Positions 57,806 through 64,000 of a stretch of 64,000 bases of DNA are shown here, in pieces. Location: contig OZ018410.1 of NCBI GenBank assembly GCA_963969595.1, forward strand, positions 31,624,913 through 31,688,912. The letters run 5' to 3'. The notes under the pieces are model-generated. The model was given only the letters and a program-made list of their open reading frames with translations, was not told the origin of the DNA and did not search any database. Numbering within the stretch: position 1 is the stretch's first letter; every line of letters starts with the position of its first letter. The translations under genes and the position numbers were made by a program. Source of the stretch: Neckera pumila (taxonomy: Eukaryota; Streptophyta; Bryopsida; Hypnales; Neckeraceae).

Positions 57806-58775
57806 ATCTTTGCCACCAGTTTGCAATCTCCCCAATAGAGAATTGCTAAATCAAAATGCATTGGTAGTTCAGCTCAGAACAAACAAAAGTCTGCATTGAG
57901 TTATCCACTGTAGTCATTAACTTACAATATGCAGGTGGAAATTAATCTGTAAAAGTTGTCACAGGGTAATATTTGAAATAGATCAACATGAGAGAATGAG
58001 CTCAGATAATTCAGTTGCTAGAGATGGAACCAAGCTAGAAATCTTATGTGATTCCTGAACTCGCAATCGTTTAGTCTTAACTTGGCATGCTCTGGTGGTC
58101 GGGCATTGAATGATTTTATGACGCAGATGTATCCTCTCACTGCATTTCATCCCAAAGATGCTAGTTGCAACGGCCATGTGCCGCCTCATTGTGGAGATTG
58201 GGTGACCATGCTCACATGATTATCACGTCTGGTTCTTCTAATTAAAAGCCTGCTGATGTCTTTTCCACAGTTCTTAAATTTTAGACTAAAGGAGATCACA
58301 GTTGAGAATCGCAGATGAACTTGAATAAGCTCCTTATTTTTTTTTCTCATCATTCTTACATACTGGTGCCGCAATTCGCATTCCCTGTGGCAACTTCAAT
58401 TCGAGAGACAGTGGTAGTGTTTCGTAGTCTTGACATCGTACATTGATGGATTGTGCTAACTTAATGTAGAAAGCGTGTTTAGCTTTGTGTCATCAATCAT
58501 CTGAAGAGTTATCTGAGTTTAGAAATTCAGCATATGGTGGACTTTTAATTGACTTGATGGATCGAATGTTACGGACTTAGTTTAGGAGGGAAGGTCATTT
58601 TCATTGATTTTTGGGTTGGATGTGTTTTGTTTGGAATAGGAATCTTAAAGAAGAAATGTAACTCTACAATATTTTATACCACCTAATAGTGTGGGCACAT
58701 GGTGGGGTTCTCCAAATAGATAGAGTCCATCCAACAGTGTGAGTATGAGATCAATTGTACATTGGGAACTAACCT
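57806..58775. other. Downstream of the At4g15545-like gene, nothing recognised
   Basis: The 3' untranslated region is presumably within the first few hundred bases. No other gene or repeat was recognised. Confidence 0.4.
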
Positions 58776-58986
58776 CCCCATTGTGTCAGTGTTGTTGCAA
58801 TATTGTTTCATAGGGCCCACAGTCCAATACATAAACTTTACTGTTACAATATTGAGATAGTACTGCAATAGTATAGTTTCAATGAACCCATTGAAACTAT
58901 ATTGTTGCAGTACTGTCTCAATACTGTAACAGTAAAGTTTCTGTATTGGACTGTGGGCCCTATGAAACAATATTGTTTCAATGGGG
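58776..58986. mobile_element. Foldback element of about 210 bp
   Basis: Two arms of about 95-105 bp, meeting around a few central bases near 58886, are nearly perfect complements. Landmarks: TTTCATAGGGCCCACAGTCC / GGACTGTGGGCCCTATGAAA and ACTTTACTGTTACA / TGTAACAGTAAAGT. The outermost bases are CCCCATTG and CAATGGGG. The left arm has an 11-bp insertion near its outer end. No target duplication was seen. A MITE is the likely origin. Confidence 0.75.
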
Positions 58987-60809
58987 GGTACTTTCTTGAT
59001 GTATGTTGTTTTAAGATTTAACTCCTCACCACTTAAGGGGATGAAATACATCCCCTTTTAAATGCATTATGCGATATTCTAGGCGGTGAAGGGTTAAGCA
59101 TTTAGGAGGTGGTATAGAATTTGGAATTAAGAAAATATACTTTTATGATTTTTTTAATTTAAAAAATGTAGTTTAGCTAGTATATGTTGTAAGGTTTTCA
59201 AAAAACATAGAGTATGTTTATTGATCACTTGTAGAGAATTACTATGTTTGAAAAAATCTTTGGGATCTTTTTATCTACACATAAACTCATATATAAGACA
59301 AATAGAGGAAGGACATGAAGAAAAGACAATTATGAGTGGATTTGTCATTCATGTATTAAGAAGTATTTTATGTGAAATCCATAGATTTTGTAGGATTTTT
59401 CTCTATCTTTTTGTATGTTTTAGGAGCTAGGATGCTTTGAAAAGGATACTTTTTATTGCACCAAAGATATGAAGGAATAATGAAGATTTAAACCAATCTA
59501 CAAAAAATCAATTCTTTACAAATTTTGAGTTATTCATGTTCTTAGAATATAGATGTAGACTTTGACAAATCTATTGCAAGTTGAATATGAAATTGTGTTT
59601 AGACCTTAATTGATTTTCATTTGGATTTGAACAAAGGAGTGTGAAATTAAGAAATGCCATATGTGTACAATAAACATTCAAAGTCCCACCTCTAAAAGAT
59701 GTGCCTTGTAGTTCAATGGATTTTCAACCGTTCACACCAACTACAAATCTTCATCAAATTGAAGAAAAGCATTACATGTACATAGTTTTGTATTGTTTTT
59801 AACTCCTCTTCTCCTATGAAAATTAATTTTGCAACTATTTCTTTTACTCACGTACAATGTAAAATATATTCATAGGCTTTTTAAATTTAGAGACCACATT
59901 CCTAAACTTCTTTTTGGTCCCAGCTAGCCTCCAACATCATATGTCAATGTTAATATCCCCAAGATGTATTCATGTGATTGACATACAGTGGAAACACCCC
60001 AAATTGTCAAAACAAGCAGTTCAAGACACCATTTCCTAGAAATAATATTTTGTAGTATTAGCAATTGAAAATCATAAATTTTTTAAAAAAAAATAGATGT
60101 TTTAGATATGGCATATGTTTTCTAAGAATTCTTGAAGTGGCAGCTCCAAAGACCATTGAAATTGTCACATAAGTGAACTTAAAATCAAAATCTGAAAAAA
60201 AAATAAGTAGTGAACTAATTGCAATTAAGAAAGGGGTACAATTTCATAACACTTTCACGGGGAGGGCACTTGATTCTACCTCTACAAACCACGTGCAAAC
60301 AAGTGGTTTCTAATAAATTATAATTTCAACCTAAAATTTTGAGCATTGTTTGGTAATGACCATAGGTTTTTATTGCCAAAATTTCCAACTCAAATGAAAT
60401 ATAGAATGATTTCTAGAAGAGGTTGAAAATGAACCTAAAATGGCCAATTTTTCAACTCAAATATTTATAGAGAACACATTTAGATGACCGTTGCATCAAT
60501 ATTCAATTTATATGAGCTTTCAATAGAGAGTTATTTTTGGAAATTTTTTGTTCTTTTTTTAGACAATTTTTTAGGATATAATATAGGGGTGTGAAAGTTA
60601 TTTTTCAGTTCTGCAATGTATCTATTTACTTCAAAAATTTGTAACTAATTATCATTAGCAAATAAAAATCTCAATAATTCAAAACATAAACTTTCAAATT
60701 AGGAAAATATATTCATATTTTTTTTTTTTTCATTTATTTAAATTTTAGGATATAATATAGGGGGTACAAAGTTTTGGTCGCACGTAGTTTGGATTAGATA
60801 CACTAAGTG

Positions 60810-60833
60810 CCCCCCCCCCCCCCTCCCCCCCCC
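60810..60833. repeat. Poly(C) tract
   Basis: Fourteen C, one T, then nine C. Length in the assembly is likely unreliable. Confidence 0.9.
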
Positions 60834-60989
60834 TGTGAACACTTTTCAAGAACACTTTATAGAAGTCTAGAAATACTTCAAGGATAATCTATAATACATG
60901 AATGGATAGAAGGATGCTTTTGGGTGTTTCTACCGTATGTGCCTAGATGAATAATGTTCACTTGTTCAGTTTTGAATATACTAGTCACG

Positions 60990-60999
60990 TACACACACA

Positions 61000-61068
<69 letters not shown>
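60990..61068. repeat. (AC)n then (TA)n microsatellite
   Basis: About ten AC units followed directly by about 28 TA units. Confidence 0.95.
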
Positions 61069-61069
<1 letters not shown>

Positions 61070-62746
61070 TTATATATAGCAATGGAGGCAAGAGACAAGG
61101 GAATTTTATATATGACAAATCACATAAATGCTCATTGCGCTCTAGTTTTCATTGTGAACATTAGATGAAATAATTGAATGATATTTCTCCACAATGAAAG
61201 CATGACGGATTTTGTGACAAGAATTGTGATGCTAATTATGTACTTAACCCCCAAACACCGCCGGCGCCATTTGTAGCTTACGGATGACAAACAAATGAAC
61301 TAGAAAGTGTTTGAAAGAGTTTTTTCATCCAAAGTTTTGTTTTTTACTTTTCAAGTTGGGTTATGAAGAGTATCCAATTCAATTTGTAGTCTTCCGAATG
61401 TTTGTCTTCACGTAAATGAGAAGTTAGTAAAAAAACGGATCACAAAAATATGCTATTTTAGTGTATTTTGGGAAGTTGTTGCTATTTGCTCTAAATCTGA
61501 AATTTCTTCACAAAAATGATATTATTGGAGTTCAGTGAGTCCAACTGACAAAATGAAGGTCATATACTCTAATTTCTACTCCAATTTGAATTTTGAAAAA
61601 TTTGCAATATTGAATATTTTATTGCAATTTGAACTTTGGATGTATTTTCAATGTCTATTATTTTTTAATTATAGAATGAACTGGAAATTGAGTTTACATG
61701 ATGATGTTTGTCATTGTGATATACAAATATGGTGAAATTTTCAGACTTTTTGAAATAATTATTTTTTTATGTGATTTTTCTTCACTTTCTCTTAAAAAAA
61801 TCTCAAAAAAATCTGAATTTATGGTGAAGTAAAGAATACATGTAATTTCAACATCAAAAAATAAATAAATTTTTTTCATATATATCTAATTGTAAAACGG
61901 CAGCAAACTAAGTGATGGGTAGTAAGGCTCAAAATCAATGGTCATAGGTCCATCATTTAAGGGTTAATATGTGGATAGTTGTGATCGGAATTGTTATAGT
62001 CTTGACCTTGTGATATAAACAAGGTCTCTGCATAACAGCTTGATCCCAAATTCCCAACTAAGTTTAAGCTAAGGTAGAACCACCCATTCCCTACCACGAA
62101 TCAATTCCCGACCTAGAAGTACCCCTATTTGTAATCATGGCTTAGAACATGTTTTACTCATTTTTAAGGTTGGGACCAATAAGATCATGATATATGTCCT
62201 AAAGTATGCAAAAAGTAGCAAAAAAAATGAAATATGAAGCTAGTTTTTGAGTGATTGGAACTAGAAGACTCGAGATCGGCTTTGCATTCGGACACTTTTT
62301 GGCTCCCAAAATTCACAGTAATTCCAATTTTGGGAATAAAATTACGGAAAATTTTCAGTCCCAATATTTCTTATCTTCCTACATGGGGACAAATTTTCAT
62401 CACTCATTTCGCTCATCATCTATGCCAAAATCCCTTAATCCCTTAAGTGATCGGCTATGGGTGCCTCCACCTTAATGAGGATGGCAAATGGGCAATCATC
62501 AGCCAAATGCATATGATGATGTGATGAGTACAGTCCTTCCAGTCCTCAACTCCTCATAGAAAGAGGATACTCCCTTTAAGGCAACAATCAAGGACAGACT
62601 GATGACAGACATTAATCATTTTCTGTAAACATGACAGTTTCTACAGTAGTTACTTGGAGGACAGGCAGGTGGGAGTGTTGGCATGTGACAATGACATTAA
62701 TTTTTACTACTTACAAAGGTAAGTACACCTAAAATCACACAAATCA

Positions 62747-63242
62747 GACCATCTGCAATGCTGTCACGGTACATGGCCCAGTATCGGTATAGCTAACTTT
62801 TGAAGCTAGACAATTAGAATTTGAAAATTGTCTTATTGGAAGCGCAACGGAAAGAACATGGAGAAGGAACAAAAAAATTTCAAACTAGACATTGGACAAG
62901 TACTTCAAAAGCAAGGTACAAATCTGAAATTATAGAGGTCTTAGCAAATCACGGTTACCAAAGCAACATTTGGCCGTTGACCTTCTAAAAATCATCAATG
63001 TGGAGGGTCAATGGTCAAATGTTGCTTTGGTAACCGAGATTTGCTAAGACCTCTATAATTTCAGATTTGTACCTTGCTTTTGAAGTACTTGTTCAATGTC
63101 TAGTTTGAAATTTTTTTGTTCCTTCTCCAAGTTCTTTCCAATGCGCTTCCAATAAGACAATTTTCAAATTCTAATTGTTTAGCATTCAAAAGTTAGCTAT
63201 ACCGATACTGGGCCATGTACCGTGATTGCATTGCAGATGGTC
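62747..63242. mobile_element. 496-bp foldback MITE with 3-bp TSD
   Basis: Begins GACCATCTGCAATGC and ends with its complement. TCA flanks both ends (62744-62746 and 63243-63245). The arms of about 240 bp match along their length (for example CGGTACATGGCCCAGTATCG and its complement) and meet at a loop of about 20 bp near 62990. It is non-coding. The terminus and 3-bp duplication are closest to PIF/Harbinger-type MITEs, although their usual target is TWA, so the superfamily is uncertain. Confidence 0.85.
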
Positions 63243-64000
63243 TCAGCGATCAGCATGGTTCACATTACTATATTGAAAAGAAAAAATTAGTGGGATCTTG
63301 TTGGTAGTCAAAAGGGGATTCTAGATTCTCTTAGATTGTATTTTTTGGACACCATGTGAATAATCTATGAATTTTCAAAGTACTGAAAATAAGATTTAGT
63401 GTAACCAACTATGACTCTTGTGAATAGTAGAAGTGCATTTCAAGCATGAATCTAGATTGTGCAGTTTTACGAAGCAGTTGAAATGAAGTGCAATAACCTT
63501 AGACATGTTTTCTTTCCTATAGTATGTAGACAACCAAATGTGGTGACAAAATTTGAAGAGGCCTCCTAATCTAGTGAAATTAATTTCACAACATAAAGCT
63601 TAACCCTATAAACAACATGGCGGCCTAAAATATCCAATGGATGACAAAGAATTCCTCAATCTATGTAAAACATCCTTAGAAGTGTAGATGTTCATCTTTG
63701 GAATTTTATGTAAAAGGAAAGTCTTATATAGTAGTTTGACCTTCAATGAGTACTCTGGGAATCAGTGAAGAATATAACATCTTAACATCTCACCAATGTT
63801 GATCAAAAACGAATAAAATTGACTAAAGAACGTCTTTTTATGACCTACTAATGCTAAAAAATGAAAAAAAAATGAAAAAAAAATACAAGGCCCCAATTCG
63901 GGTTTTGTAATACTCTAACCTTTGAAGGACACTGGGATTGAAAAGTGGTGGATGCATAACTTCATTGCTCACTATAGAAATAAAGAATGCACTCATTAGT
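63243..64000. repeat. AT-rich end of window with a dispersed repeat piece
   Basis: GGGATTCTAGATTCTCTTAGA followed by TTTTCAAAGT at about 63315-63385 matches 24748-24828 in order and orientation, so this belongs to the same repeat family as the 23.4-28 kb region. Nothing else was recognised. Confidence 0.5.

Larger units (their letters stand above)
58987..62746. other. AT-rich intergenic DNA
   Basis: No gene is supported over 3.7 kb. A direct repeat TTAGGATATAATATAGGGG occurs at about 60570 and 60748. It contains the C tract and TA microsatellite listed separately. A reading frame across the TA repeat (60947-61168) is an artefact of the repeat. Confidence 0.45.

Noticed and set aside
60947..61168. 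Reading frame of 73 codons across the TA microsatellite
   Set aside because: It is produced by the simple repeat (Ile-Tyr run) and has no other support.

Overview
This is nuclear DNA of a land plant. Three multi-exon or long genes encode proteins typical of embryophytes: a plastid maltose transporter of the MEX1 type, a ZIP-family metal transporter like Arabidopsis At3g08650, and a coiled-coil protein like At4g15545. A broken copy of the mitochondrial 2-oxoglutarate dehydrogenase E1 gene lies beside them. Introns are short to medium (about 100-900 bp) with GT-AG borders and one GC-AG. The exact lineage cannot be read from the sequence; a non-seed plant (bryophyte, lycophyte or fern) is a weak guess.

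Layout. Bases 1-23401 are a nest of transposable elements with no host gene. Its main component is a 3.3-kb unit (family A: copies A1 1131-4466, A2 10663-14034 minus, A4 14035-16605 truncated, A3 20074-23401) with TGTYGCA...TGCGACA termini. A1 has a perfect 5-bp target duplication and A3 a 4-of-5 one. Each complete unit has two TATA boxes and one long gag-like reading frame of about 550 codons, now broken by stops. Two divergent relatives of that protein (family B at 1-4962 and 16606-17793; family C at 5903-8065) share its order of parts: a conserved N-terminal domain, an acidic/basic linker and a coiled coil. No reverse transcriptase, integrase or transposase of their own is visible; the only other recognisable protein here is a CACTA transposon fragment (10083-10656).

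Bases 23402-32870 are AT-rich and gene-poor, with diverged long direct repeats, a tandem repeat of about 180 bp, and one small unknown minus-strand ORF with a well-placed TATA box (30725-31183). Bases 33623-39080 hold the OGDH E1 pseudogene: twelve recognisable exons but four reading-frame defects, including loss of about 36 conserved codons. MEX1 (41707-45828, nine exons) and the At4g15545-like gene (54215-57805, nine exons) read through every splice junction without a defect, and the ZIP gene (50803-52539) is an uninterrupted single coding exon. Between them sits a 5'-truncated LINE (about 46560-48082). The right end (57806-64000) is AT-rich and contains foldback MITE-like elements and microsatellites.

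Working together: MEX1 exports maltose from starch breakdown out of the plastid, OGDH E1 would feed the mitochondrial TCA cycle, and the ZIP protein moves divalent metals. They are separate plant genes rather than a cluster. The unusual part of the window is the first 23 kb, where units that look like very long solo LTRs carry their own promoter and a conserved gag-like gene.
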